Shown here: positions 11,294 to 21,715 of the stretch, one piece after another
Numbering within the stretch: the stretch's first letter is position 1
Layout: each line of letters begins with the position of its first letter
From: Amphibalanus amphitrite
Lineage: Eukaryota > Arthropoda > Thecostraca > Balanomorpha > Balanidae
DNA length: 64,000 nt
NCBI RefSeq assembly: GCF_019059575.1
Contig: NW_024881563.1
Span: 124,001-188,000, forward strand
Direction of reading: 5' to 3'
Translations under genes and position numbers: made by a program
Notes under the pieces: model-generated
The model's input: the letters and a program-made list of their open reading frames with translations, nothing else
Databases searched by the model: none
Told to the model about the DNA's origin: nothing

Positions 11294-11300
11294 GTAATAA
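11294..11300 (+). terminator. poly(A) signal AATAAA
   Basis: AATAAA lies about 40 bp after the stop of the 92-codon ORF, in an AT-rich stretch ending in a T-run. Its position fits 3' processing of the candidate transcript. Confidence 0.35.
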
Positions 11301-11790
11301 ACGTTATTTTTGTGTATATTTTTTTTTCTAACGTGGCTGGCACGCTGTCGTGGCTGTCGTTGGCCGGGTCGTCCACCAGTCGGAGGGGCGGCTGGGGAGA
11401 AGGAGGGGGGGGGGGGAGTGACGCAATTGAGCTAGTATTACTACTGGGCAGCAATAGCAGGCGCTAGCTGGTTGGGTTACCAGGCGAGTCCTGCTAAGGA
11501 GCCTAATCGGCGTACCGATCTGCTGGTTTTGCCCTCGTTTTCAAACGAGGTACCGAATAACGAAACGAGGGGCTGACACGGGGTGCTCGGTTTATGAGGC
11601 GTGGGCTTGTCATTTACTAACGAAACAAGCTTGGACCCTCTTACTAGCTAAATATGAGGCGATTTTTACGCGTCGCTGCATGCTCATTTTTGCGCCAGCG
11701 GTTTTCCTACAAGGGGCTTGTAAGATTTTTTTACAGTGTGCAGCTCTGCTTGCCGACTTCACGGACCTCGAAGCCCAACTGCAACAAGTT
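11301..11790. other. no recognisable gene
   Basis: Includes a G-run (about 11403-11417) and a perfect 18-bp palindrome CCTCGTTTTCAAACGAGG (11533-11550), with a further ACGAGG nearby. No ORF was supported. Confidence 0.4.
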
Positions 11791-11886
11791 ATTTCTACGC
11801 TTCGTTCGAGCTCGCAAAGGCGTTGTTGTGATTATGGGTCTATGTATTGTGCACTCCAACAATGCCTTTGGGTGAGGAAAAGCCCA
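11791..11886 (+). repeat. 96-bp direct repeat, left copy
   Basis: Identical over 96 bp to 16925-17020 by eye. It runs from 'atttctacgcttcg' to 'gaggaaaagccca'. The pair brackets about 300 bp of sequence plus the gypsy insertion, like terminal repeats of a miniature LTR element or an unusual long duplication. Confidence 0.85.
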
Positions 11887-12007
11887 CAATACATAGCCGA
11901 AGACGAGGGTATGTACATTGCACCACGCATCAAGCATGTACGCGAAGCTGCACAATTACACGAATGATAAAATACAGTCGCGTCGGTGGCGGAGGGGAGG
12001 TGGATGG

Positions 12008-12189
12008 CGAAAAGCAGGAAGCGCCGCGCTCAGCCCACGGCTCAGTGGCTGACTGCTCTCGGCGGCGCTGCGAGCGCGAATGACCCGGGCTCGGGTCATG
12101 CGGACCTGACGAGCGGGCGGTATGACGCAATCACATGGGCGGCGCTCGCCCTCACCGCGGAGAAAAAACATTATCAGGTGACTTATAAT
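12008..12189 (+). repeat. 189-bp repeat, interrupted copy (left part)
   Basis: From 'cgaaaagcagg' this is essentially identical to 24011-24192. The gypsy element sits after 'cttataat'; the last 7 bp (gttacat) of the repeat are at 16920-16926. 182 plus 7 equals the 189 bp of the uninterrupted copy, so 24011-24199 is a paralogous empty site. Confidence 0.85.
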
Positions 12190-12425
12190 TGAAGTGTATC
12201 TGTATTCGGCGACCACTGACACCATACCAATACACCACAGCCCGGCGGCCGCTGCGCTCCCGACCCGACTGACGACCCCAAGGTCAGGCCGCCGCCGCGA
12301 CCCGGCGGTCGGCCGCCCCGCCCGGGTCAGCCTACCCGGCAGGCGTGGCGCTAGCGGAGGGCGGCGGGTAGCCGGATACCGCCGGATCCATGTCACACGC
12401 ATTTGATTTACATCAAGTCACCACA
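12190..12425 (-). repeat. gypsy 3' LTR
   Basis: 236 bp, starting TGAAGTGTATCTG and ending GTCACCACA on the plus strand. On the transcribed strand it begins TGTGGTGAC and ends CACTTCA. It matches the 5' LTR base for base by eye. The gag-pol stop codon lies 18 bp inside it. Confidence 0.95.
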
Positions 12426-15400
12426 CTCCTCCCCCACAGGATTAGACTGCCCCGCCCGGAATCGCACTGGGCAACGCCTCTCCCGCGCTGAACGACGCGG
12501 CACCGGCGCAGAAGCGGTCGCAGCCTCGAACCGCGACGGCGGAGACGGCGACGACGTCGAGGGATGTCGTCCGACGTCCGCGCACTTCTCAGAGGGGAGG
12601 GCGCCGGTCTCTGACGCCTCCGCACCGCCCACAGTCGCGTCTCTGGATTCTCCGGCGACGGCGTGAGCGGCGCTGTCCAGAGCAGAGGAGTCCGGAGGCT
12701 CATCTGGCACCATCGTCCGCCGGTACTCGTGGTTCGGCACCGACACGTCTGGAAGGGGAACGGGTCTGAGTCTCACATGATCAAAATGTCTGCGGAAGGT
12801 CCTCCCATCCTCCAGCAAAATCCAACATGAACAGCCATCGACCTGTCGGACTGTTCCGGGCAGCCACCTCGGGCCGGACGTAGCGGGAGGAAGAACATAC
12901 ATGTACACTTTGTCTCCCACCTGGAATATGCGAGGCTGTGCTCTCACGTCATACTGAGCCTTCTGCTTCCTCTGGTACGCCTCCATCACGCTCCGTCTGG
13001 CGTCTTCACGCAGCAGGTCCAGCTGAGTCCGCATTGGCCGGCCGAGGAGCATCTCAGCGGGAGACTGCTGCGTCACGCTGTGGGGCATACTGCGGTAGCG
13101 GAACAAAAACCTCGACAGACGAGTACTCAGGCTACCTGTAGACTGACGTTGTAGGCCCTGCTTCAGCGTCTGCACAGCTCTCTCCACAAGACCGTTTGAA
13201 TGAGGCGAGTACGGTGGAGAGGTGACATGTCTGACTCCATTTCGCTTACAAAACGTTTTAAACTCCGGACACACAAAGTATCTGGCATTGTCTGTGACCA
13301 CAGTCTCCGGAACTCCGTGACATGCAAATGTTTCCCTCAACTTTTCAATGGTAACCTCAGCCGAGGATGTTCTGGTCATGTGCACATCCATCCACTTACT
13401 GTGAGCATCGATGATGACAAGAAGCATCACCCCGTTGACAGGTCCGCAATAGTCGACATGGAGCCGTTGCCAGGGAGAGCGGGGCCACTCCCATGGATGC
13501 AGAGGCGTTGGAGGCGCCGCATTCCTCCAGCGTTGGCAGCTACGGCATCCTGCAGCCATCCTCTCTACGTCCTGGTCAAAGCCCGGCCACCAGAAGTGCA
13601 TCCTGCCAAAACTTTTCATGCGGGCCACACCAAAATGACCCTCATGCAGCTGACACAACATAGCGTGACGACCCTGTGGCGGTATGATTACTCTACTGCC
13701 CCACAAAACGCAACCATTTTCGATGCTCAACTCAGCTTGCCTGTTGATGTACGGCTTCAGGTCTGATGTGTTGTCCGCAGCATCTGCCGTCCAGCCGTTT
13801 CTGGTGAGCTCCAGGACGCGTGACAGCACTGGATCCGCCTGTGTCCAGATCTGGATCTGCTTCTGCGAGACAGGACCAGAATTAACAAACTCCATCAGCT
13901 GCACAGTTTCTGCAGGAGTCGGGACATCCTGTGGCTTGTCAGGCAGCGGTAGGCGGCTCAACGCATCGCAGTGTATCTGCTCCCTGGCTGGGGAATAAGT
14001 CATCCGATAGTTATATGCAGACAGAAGCATAGCCCAGCGCTGCACGCGAGGAGAGGCCATCACTGGAAGAGGCTTACCTTCTCCCAGAAGCCCCAACAAT
14101 GGCTTGTGGTCAGTTTTGATCAAGAATTGCCTGCCACACAGATAATAATGAAACTTCTTGACGCCAGAGACAATAGCCAAACCCTCTTTGTCAGTTTGGG
14201 CATAGCGCTTCTCGGTGTCTGTCAGCGTTCTGGAGTAGAACGCCACTGGCCGCTCCTTTCCCTCCGGATCAATCTGGGACAGAACGCAGCCCAGGCCATA
14301 AGGGCTGGCGTCACATGCTAGAAGCGTTTCCCTGTTTGCATAGAAGTGAGCCAAACATGGTGGATCGATAATAAGATTTTTAGCTGCCTCAAAAGCTGCA
14401 TTTTCTTTAGGGCCCCACATCCATTTTTCACCCTTTCGCAGCAGTCGGTACAGGGGTGACAAAACTGATGACACTCCCTTCATGAACTTACTGTAATAGT
14501 TCAACAGCCCCAGCCAGGCTCGTAGCTGAGACACGTCCGCTGGAGCTGGTGCCTCGAGTATGGCCCTCTGCTTCTCTGAAGTCGGATGCACTCCACTTCC
14601 GCTGATCCGGTACCCCAGGTAGGTAACGTCTGGTACCCTGAGGCTGCATTTCTTCTTGTTCAGGCGTAAACCAGCGCTGCTCATCCGAGAGAGCACCTCA
14701 CGAAGCGCTCGGTCATGTTCAGCTACATCACGTCCGCCCACCAGGACGTCATCGAGGAATACAGTCACATGAGGAATACCCGCCAACAGTGACGTCATAA
14801 TCCTCTGAAAAATCGCCGGGGCTGAGTGAATGCCGTAAGCTAGGCGGACGAAGCTATACAAGCCTTTTGATGTATTTATTGTGGCCAGTTTTTGAGACTC
14901 TGGCGACAGTTCAACTTGATTGTAGGCCTGTCGTAAATCCAGCTTGCTAAACACTGCACAACCAGACAGCTTAGGTAGCAGTTCATCTACCTTAGGCAAT
15001 GGGTATTGCTCCAAAGCTGTTGCTCTGTTCACAGTGAGCCTGAAGTCTCCACACAGGCGGAGTTCCCCATTATGTTTGGGCACGACAACAATGGGAGCAG
15101 CCCACTCGCTGTGACTTACTGGTCTGATGATGCCAGCCTCTTCTAGCCGCTTGAGCTCGTCTTCGACTCTCTGCTGCCGAGCCAGGGGAACTGGGCGGGC
15201 CTTGAAGAACCGAGGCTTCACGGAACTGTCTTGGTGGAGGGAAACTGGACCACCGGTGTACCGTCCAAGTCCTTCCTGAAAAACAGCGGGAAACTCGTCC
15301 TCCACCTTCCGCACATGCGACATTGCAGACAGCGTGTACACGGAACACTTACCGAACAGCTTGTTCCAGTTCAGCCGTATCTTCTCAAGCCAGTTGCGGC

Positions 15401-16661
15401 CAAACAGGCTGGGGCCCTTTCCATGGACCACCATGAGCGGTAGTCGAACCGCAGGTGCACCATCAACAGCGACGTCAACCTCGGCGACACCTCGGATCTT
15501 GATCTCCTCGCCGGTGTAGGTACGGAACCGCTGCGGACAGTCCTGCAATGGAAGGTCACTGGCAGGCCACATACTTTCATAGAGCTCCTCACTGATCAGT
15601 GATGCACTAGCGCCTGTGTCGAGCTCCATCTGGACTGGTTTGCCACTCAACTCAGCTGTAATGACAATAGGGGGCCGTTTGCTTGCACTATTACAGCTGA
15701 ACAAATCATAAACATCTTCGTCAACCTGACCAACTTGTTCAGCTGCCGGCTCAGCTGCCTCTACCTCAAAGTCTTCTTCTACAACGTGAACCGTTCCTGC
15801 TCTGTGAGCCGCTCGCGTGTGTCCAAGCCTAGAACACTCGAAACAGCGTCTTAGTTTGAACGGGCAGTTACGGTCAAGATGCTGCCCACTTAAGCATCTC
15901 CAGCACCGGTATTTGGCATCATTTCCGGACGCAACGGATGCGCTGGACTTACTTGGTTTGCGAGAATCGCCTGCACTCCTCTGACCAGTCACCTGACGAA
16001 CTCCGGCTCCCCAGCGCCTGGTGCTCCTGTCTCGGTCGGCTCCCGCTTCTGCCGCCGCTCGAGGAGCTCTGTCGACTCGGTGCACGTCCGCTGTGGAGAC
16101 CTGGATGCTGCCACCTTCTCTGTCCCTGAAACCACTTCTCAGTTCCTGAACATCATGGCCAGCAGCCTCCAAAGCCACAGCGATCTCGGTAGCTCGTTCC
16201 AGTGTGAGATTACTTTCAGACAATAGACGCGTCTGAATAGCGTCCGAGTTGACTCCGCAAATTAACCGATCTCGAATCATGGCGGACAAGAAAGAACCAA
16301 AATTACAATGTTCAGACAGCTTCCTCAGTTTTGCAATGTAATCTTGCACAGACTGACCCTCAGCCCGACAAAAAGTAAAAAATCTGAATCTGGCCACTGT
16401 TTCTGAAGGCCTTGGCTCAAAATGGCGTTGCAAGTGAGTCAACAGTTCCTTGAGCGGCATCTCACCTGGCTTCTGAGGGGCCACAAGGGATCTTAGCTTC
16501 CCGTAAGTTTCCCCGCCGACAACACTCAAGAAAATTGCTCTCTGCTTAGCAGGGTCACTTACTTCATTTGCGATGAAAAATTGATCCAGCCTCTCGCAGT
16601 ACTCATCCCAGGACTCCGCTCGTCCCGCTTCATACGGTCCGATGCTGCCGAACGACGCCAT
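12408..16661 (-). CDS. Ty3/gypsy Gag-Pol polyprotein
   Basis: One ORF of about 1,417 codons from ATG 16661; an upstream in-frame ATG at 16727 lies in the LTR and is less likely. In order: a retrotransposon Gag region (to about residue 200); two zinc knuckles near residue 250 (CWRCLSGQHLDRNC, then CFECSRLGH); aspartic protease with DTGAS near 345; reverse transcriptase with SKLDLRQAYNQ and catalytic FLDD near 637; RNase H with ACDAS near 783 and a TDHKPL strand; integrase with an H-H-C-C finger near 1010-1040 and the D-D-E core near 1068, 1120 and 1157 (VDYCG, VTDNA, NGLVERA). Gag and Pol share a single frame with no frameshift. FLDD replaces the commoner YLDD/YIDD. Confidence 0.97.
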   Translation of the reverse strand: MASFGSIGPYEAGRAESWDEYCERLDQFFIANEVSDPAKQRAIFLSVVGGETYGKLRSLVAPQKPGEMPLKELLTHLQRHFEPRPSETVARFRFFTFCRAEGQSVQDYIAKLRKLSEHCNFGSFLSAMIRDRLICGVNSDAIQTRLLSESNLTLERATEIAVALEAAGHDVQELRSGFRDREGGSIQVSTADVHRVDRAPRAAAEAGADRDRSTRRWGAGVRQVTGQRSAGDSRKPSKSSASVASGNDAKYRCWRCLSGQHLDRNCPFKLRRCFECSRLGHTRAAHRAGTVHVVEEDFEVEAAEPAAEQVGQVDEDVYDLFSCNSASKRPPIVITAELSGKPVQMELDTGASASLISEELYESMWPASDLPLQDCPQRFRTYTGEEIKIRGVAEVDVAVDGAPAVRLPLMVVHGKGPSLFGRNWLEKIRLNWNKLFGKCSVYTLSAMSHVRKVEDEFPAVFQEGLGRYTGGPVSLHQDSSVKPRFFKARPVPLARQQRVEDELKRLEEAGIIRPVSHSEWAAPIVVVPKHNGELRLCGDFRLTVNRATALEQYPLPKVDELLPKLSGCAVFSKLDLRQAYNQVELSPESQKLATINTSKGLYSFVRLAYGIHSAPAIFQRIMTSLLAGIPHVTVFLDDVLVGGRDVAEHDRALREVLSRMSSAGLRLNKKKCSLRVPDVTYLGYRISGSGVHPTSEKQRAILEAPAPADVSQLRAWLGLLNYYSKFMKGVSSVLSPLYRLLRKGEKWMWGPKENAAFEAAKNLIIDPPCLAHFYANRETLLACDASPYGLGCVLSQIDPEGKERPVAFYSRTLTDTEKRYAQTDKEGLAIVSGVKKFHYYLCGRQFLIKTDHKPLLGLLGEGKPLPVMASPRVQRWAMLLSAYNYRMTYSPAREQIHCDALSRLPLPDKPQDVPTPAETVQLMEFVNSGPVSQKQIQIWTQADPVLSRVLELTRNGWTADAADNTSDLKPYINRQAELSIENGCVLWGSRVIIPPQGRHAMLCQLHEGHFGVARMKSFGRMHFWWPGFDQDVERMAAGCRSCQRWRNAAPPTPLHPWEWPRSPWQRLHVDYCGPVNGVMLLVIIDAHSKWMDVHMTRTSSAEVTIEKLRETFACHGVPETVVTDNARYFVCPEFKTFCKRNGVRHVTSPPYSPHSNGLVERAVQTLKQGLQRQSTGSLSTRLSRFLFRYRSMPHSVTQQSPAEMLLGRPMRTQLDLLREDARRSVMEAYQRKQKAQYDVRAQPRIFQVGDKVYMYVLPPATSGPRWLPGTVRQVDGCSCWILLEDGRTFRRHFDHVRLRPVPLPDVSVPNHEYRRTMVPDEPPDSSALDSAAHAVAGESRDATVGGAEASETGALPSEKCADVGRHPSTSSPSPPSRFEAATASAPVPRRSARERRCPVRFRAGQSNPVGEECGDLM
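12426..12437 (-). promoter_or_regulatory. polypurine tract of the gypsy element
   Basis: On the transcribed strand GTGGGGGAGGAG lies directly before the 3' LTR start TGTGGTGAC, the expected plus-strand primer position. It is also coding, within the last codons of pol. Confidence 0.8.
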
Positions 16662-16677
16662 CTCATCCTCGTCGCCA
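16662..16677 (-). promoter_or_regulatory. primer binding site of the gypsy element
   Basis: TGGCGACGAGGATGAG starts one base inside the 5' LTR and ends immediately before the gag ATG (16661). TGG at the start fits pairing with a tRNA CCA end. The priming tRNA cannot be named from this window. Confidence 0.75.
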
Positions 16678-16678
16678 A

Positions 16679-16914
16679 TGAAGTGTATCTGTATTCGGCG
16701 ACCACTGACACCATACCAATACACCACAGCCCGGCGGCCGCTGCGCTCCCGACCCGACTGACGACCCCAAGGTCAGGCCGCCGCCGCGACCCGGCGGTCG
16801 GCCGCCCCGCCCGGGTCAGCCTACCCGGCAGGCGTGGCGCTAGCGGAGGGCGGCGGGTAGCCGGATACCGCCGGATCCATGTCACACGCATTTGATTTAC
16901 ATCAAGTCACCACA
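16679..16914 (-). repeat. gypsy 5' LTR
   Basis: 236 bp, apparently identical to 12190-12425. It contains the upstream in-frame ATG at 16727 and is very GC-rich in its centre. It should hold the promoter for minus-strand transcription, but no TATA box is obvious. Confidence 0.95.
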
Positions 16915-16924
16915 ATAATGTTAC

Positions 16925-17020
16925 ATTTCTACGCTTCGTTCGAGCTCGCAAAGGCGTTGTTGTGATTATGGGTCTATGTATTGTGCACTCCAACAATGCC
17001 TTTGGGTGAGGAAAAGCCCA
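16925..17020 (+). repeat. 96-bp direct repeat, right copy
   Basis: Exact duplicate of 11791-11886 by eye. It starts only 6 bp after the gypsy target duplication. Downstream flank is TTACCCCC; upstream flank of the left copy is CAAGTT, so any target duplication is at most a few bases. Confidence 0.85.
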
Positions 17021-17360
17021 TTACCCCCACGAACCCGAGAACGATGCGTAGGCAGGTAAGCTTAGCAAAATTAAGTGCAGATAAAAATTTGCATAAAAGT
17101 AAAACAAATGCATTCACCCGGCGCATGTCCGGCACACAACATACAATAGCCGCAAACGGTAACTGAGGAGCGCGTGAGACGCAGCTCGCTTCAACACCAG
17201 CACATGGTCCGCAACACACGCAGCGTGCTTGTAAATTAGCAAAACTACATCTGCTGCATACACGGAAGCCCCAGCGAGTTACATTACGTTGAGAGTAATG
17301 CGCTGCTATAGCACGGGGGAGATCAGCAGAACAGGGACTACAGAACATTCGTGTCGCGAA
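17021..17360. other. no recognisable gene
   Basis: No coding, RNA or repeat signal seen beyond the start of the tandem array that follows. Confidence 0.35.
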
Positions 17361-17945
17361 TTTCGGCTGGCGTAACTGGCACCAAACTTGGACCAGCGCG
17401 CAGCTGCATGAGCGGTGTAGCGGCGTAACTGGCACCAATCTTGGACCAGCGCACGGCTGAGCATTACAACGAAAAATCGGCCGGCGTAACTGGCACCAAT
17501 CTTGGACCAGCGCACGGCTGAGCAGTGTAGCGGCGAGACTGGCACCTTTCTTGGACCAGCGTACGGCTGAGCAGTGCAATGAAAAATCGGCCGGCGAAAC
17601 TGGCACCAATCTTGGACCAGCGCACGGCTGAGCAGTGCAACGAAAAATCGGCCGGCGTAACTGGCACCAATATTGGACCAGCGCACGGCTGAGCAGTGTA
17701 GCGGCGAGACTGGCACCTTTCTTGGACCAGCGTACGGCTGAGCAGTGCAATGAAAAATCGGCCGGCGAAACTGGCACCAATCTTGGACCAGCGCACGGCT
17801 GAGCAGTGCAACGAAAAATCGGCCAGCGTAACTGGCACCAGCGCACAGCTGAGCAGTGCAACGAAAAATCGGCCGGCGTAACTGGCACCAATCTTGGACC
17901 AGCGCACGGCTGAACAGTGCAAAGAGAAAGTTCGGCTGGCGGAAC
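17361..17945. repeat. tandem array with a 171-bp higher-order repeat
   Basis: Monomers of about 50-61 bp share 'aactggcaccaatcttgga' and 'ccagcgcacggctgagcag'. Three successive monomers (about 50, 60 and 61 bp) form a unit that repeats with a 171-bp period (for example 17481 to 17652). The array is open in several minus-strand frames (up to 325 codons), but the peptides are simple repeats in all of them, so I do not call a gene. Confidence 0.9.
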
Positions 17946-20900
17946 TGGCAACCTTTCCTTTCGGACCAGTGCACAGCAAGAGAGCCAGGAGAATCACTTA
18001 CATGAATCCTCTGGCCAAACTGGCACGACGACCAACGCTCAGTGGAGCATGGCGACTAACACGCACCGGAAAGAGAGCACGGGAAGAAGCACGGAATACT
18101 ACAACTGCGTCGTGGCCAGGACTCTATGGTACTGCAAGTGCACCAGTATGTTCCTGTAGCCCGCAACGGACCATTTCGCCGCGACGGAGAGGGGCAAAAA
18201 AACAGCGTGAAAATGGCATGGAACGTTGAGCAATTTGAACGAAACATGGTGACTTGCCGGCGAGCGTTACATAGCTGTCCCAGCTCTAGCAAAAGCATTG
18301 CAGTACGCAAAACTCTGCTTGGCCAAAGGTTGTCAACATTTGTGACGCTGACTAGAAACAGGCTGTCAGAAGCCGACTCCCGAGGAAAGTTCTGCTCCTT
18401 TCAGACAGCGTGATAGGCTCGTGTCGTAGCAGGAGCCAGCGCCACTGCCCTGAACACTTCTATGGATTACGGGGACGTGGTAGCCCCAGTCCCATGGCCT
18501 GGGCAAAAAAGGACCAACATCATCGGCCATGCCCTGAGATCCAAACGTGCTGTCTTTCTGACCGCCATGCGATGGTACGGACGGAACGCGCCTTGGTGCA
18601 GATCATACGTTCGGCGTAGGAAAACACTCCCAAGGCCGATCCACCCACGCACGCAAGTTATGAAACGAATGTAAGATTTGAACGTCGCGATAGGGGAGAT
18701 TTTTAAGCGTTAATAGCGAGCCTAATCCGTCCTACCCCGGTGATCACACTGGAGCTTCACTTTCTGCCCGCTGGACGCACTCATGCTGATGTATCTACAG
18801 TACTCATTAAGAACTTGGAATGTAAAACATTCTTTACGTGGGAATGTGAGGATACGGTAGGGCTCCTTTGCCTTGCTAGAGCAAAAAGGAACGTGGAGCT
18901 CGCTGCACATGCGCTGAAGCGAATTCAGAGACGTCATGAATGCCGTCTTTGAAAAAAAAATATCAGCACAGAAACCATCCGTCCGAGAGGATTGTCTATG
19001 AGTCAGCTATATTTGGGGGTCGCTATTTCTAAGTGTCTGTGTTCTAACTTATAAGGTGGGGATAAATTCATTAACAGATCGGCCTCCGGAAGGGAGAGGT
19101 AGCGGTTAAAGTGTTACATCCCCGGCGTTTTCGGGAATAAGTCTGCTCGGGAAAAACTTTCTTATCCATTGACTGCTTGAGGAAGCAGGACCGGCAATGC
19201 GACCCGCGCGTCTATCGCAATTGACATATGCATCCACTATAATGGGCGACGGATCACACGAATGAAAATAGATTTGGCCGCTTGCTACTGAGAGCAGCCC
19301 CCAAACATCCAATTATGAAGCAGTTTTCGAAGTCTTACACCAACATAGGGCGCAAGAAATAAGTTATAGCTACTAAGAAGCTCACGAAGAACGACATGTG
19401 GCACGCTGATGGCGGGCACTCTGCCAGCGGGTAGTCTGCTATTCCCGAGGAGCGAGTAGGGCGGCGTGAGGGGTGACCGGCCGCTGGCTGCGAATGGCGT
19501 TGCGGCGGGGGCAGCGGAGAGCGCCGTGGTTTCCGCGGCAGACACGCCAGGAGTGGCTGTAGTGGCAGCGACCGTGCGTGCATCCACCGGAAACACAGGA
19601 GTTGAGAACTCCGCACCCCGAACGCCCCAGCTCCTACCTTGCTGATACGCTGGTGAGTGGTGATGCCGCGGCCAGTGGAGTTGAGCCAGATTGGCGAAAT
19701 AGCATCAGATTCGCCCCACTTTGTACACTGTACAGGTGTGGAGAGAGCTCACTAGCGCGTGTTAACCACTTGTCATATTCCCTCCAGGAGAGCCCCATGC
19801 CGGGAGCTGAGAGAAAGCTGACTTGACGCATGTGAGCGACATTCTCAGGATGGGCTCAAGTAACCACCCGTATATCGGACAAAAACTACTGACTGCGAAT
19901 GTCTGGATGACGCGTATGGATGGCTTGGCTGCAGAAGACCACCCACAACGCTGAAGGTGCCGACACTACAGACTCCTCATAGCGAGGATCAGAGGTACAA
20001 AACCAGTTGTCAAGATTGACAAAACGGTGGCTCTCGATGTTGTATCTGATAGCTGATACACTAAAAGTGATGTCCGCGGACACACATTGTAATTGTTATT
20101 TTTTATATCTAATTTTAAAGGCATGTCGCTGAACCTGAGGTATTACCTGGGTGTTCGTCTCCTCCGGAACTGCGCCGGCTACTCGAGACCTAGAGATGGT
20201 CCCGACGACGTGTGCTGCGTAGATGGGACGGGGATGACAGCTGGTGCAGCGGCCGCGATGGCTGCCTGAACCATCCCGACGACTATCCCGTGCAGCTGCT
20301 TTTTGCTGATCGCGATGGTATCGGCAGGGGCTGCTGGTGTAGCGGACGAGTGTAGCTGGGCACTGAGCAGTCCTTAGAGATGCTACTGCGTCAGCCAGTG
20401 CAGGGACTGGAGAACGTCGGGGCATAGCGGCGACGGAGTTGCCTCTGGGCGCTGTGCAGCCCCTGAGGGCGCCCCTTGTGCTCTGCGGAGCGACGCTGGA
20501 CGAGGCGTGCTTGTCAGGCCGGCTGCTGCGTGTTGACGCCGAGGCTTTGGGTGTGTCGATCAGGCGGACTCGTGGCAGGCATGAAAAAGACAGAAATCAT
20601 GCTCACATCATATGTTCCACATCATGCGCACTGCAACACACCTCACGAAAGTAGCACACACTGCTCACCGTCATGTTCCTCTGCTAGCTCATTGCCTGTG
20701 CCCAATCTTAAATTCAACAAGGGTAGGTAAGAACGCTTCCAGAGCCCTTCGCCCTATATCTTCGAAGGGTGGACACCATCCCGCCCCAGAGAAACAGGCC
20801 CGGGGGTAAAAGCGCGAGGGTTCCGAAGATTGTCTCTGAACATGACGGGGTATACGCGAACTATATAACTGATTCAGCTCATATAGCAATTACAGCCATG

Positions 20901-21117
20901 CAGAGTTCCTCAACCTGCTGCAGAGGAGCTCAAGCTGCTGGAATACCCTGCGTGCGATATCGTTGCCGCCGATGAACAGGGCGACCTGTTGTGTCTGGCG
21001 CCGCAGGAGACAGTGGAAACGCTTATCACCGACACGTTCGCTTGTTCCGCTTTGCCTTGCAATTATGCCCTAAGCGGAGCGGTATAATGCGTTATGCAAC
21101 AGCGTTGACTATGCAAG
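17946..21117. other. 3.2 kb without a recognisable gene
   Basis: ORFs are short and scattered in all frames with no motifs. I found no terminal repeats, tRNA or LINE fragment. It may hold unique or highly diverged repeat sequence. Confidence 0.3.
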
Positions 21118-21715
21118 GTCATAAGCCAGTCGATACTAAGACGACCGGACTAGGTGCAAAGCCATAAGCAGACCATACCGGAGACGACCGGACTATACAT
21201 ATTTACAAGGCCATAAGCATCGGCGACATCGGAGACGACCGATTTAGGTGCAAGGCCATAGGTGCAAGGCCATAAGTTTCCGATGATTGACCAGTAATGC
21301 GCATTTGACACAGGGTTGGGTGATACCGGAGACGACCGGACTATGCAAGGCCATGAGCAGGCGATAATGGAGACGACCAGACTATGCAAGGCCATAAGCA
21401 GGCGATACCGGAGACGACCGGACTATGCAAGGCCATGAGCAGGCAATACCGGAGACGACCGGACTATGCAAGGCTATGAGCAGGCGATACCGGAGACGAC
21501 CGGACTATGCAAGGCCATGAGCAGGCGATAATGGAGACGACCGGACTATGCAAGGCCATAAGCAGGCAATACCGGAGACGACCGGACTATGCAAAGGCCA
21601 TGAGCAGGCGATACCGGAGACGACCGGACTATGCAAGGCCATGAGCAGGCGATACCGGAGACGACCGGACTATGCAAGGCCATGAGCAGGCGATACCGGA
21701 CCGGAGACGACCGGC
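21118..21715. repeat. 41-bp tandem repeat array
   Basis: The unit contains GGCCATGAGCAGGCGATACC and GGAGACGACCGGACTATGCA, with an exact 41-bp period in the right half. Units diverge towards the left (21118-21350). The GGAGACGACCGG word also recurs singly at 22250-22840. Confidence 0.9.

Larger units (their letters stand above)
12190..16914 (-). mobile_element. intact-looking Ty3/gypsy LTR retrotransposon (4,725 bp)
   Basis: Two 236-bp LTRs, apparently identical, have TG...CA ends and flank one gag-pol ORF on the minus strand. The 5-bp target duplication ATAAT is at 12185-12189 and 16915-16919. A primer binding site and polypurine tract sit at the inner LTR edges. Identical LTRs and an uninterrupted ORF imply recent insertion; it could still be active. 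No envelope-like ORF is present. Confidence 0.97.

Noticed and set aside
12194-16895. ORFs inside the gypsy LTRs (70-148 codons) appearing twice
   Set aside because: They are duplicated simply because the LTR is duplicated and GC-rich; they overlap the LTR and flanking repeat.
16974-17997. Overlapping minus-strand ORFs of 177-325 codons
   Set aside because: They are the 17.4-kb tandem repeat read in several frames; several frames being open is a property of the repeat unit, not evidence for protein.
17361-21715. CRISPR-like direct repeats
   Set aside because: Units are adjacent or degenerate without unique spacers of constant length, and the sequence is animal DNA. They are ordinary tandem repeats.
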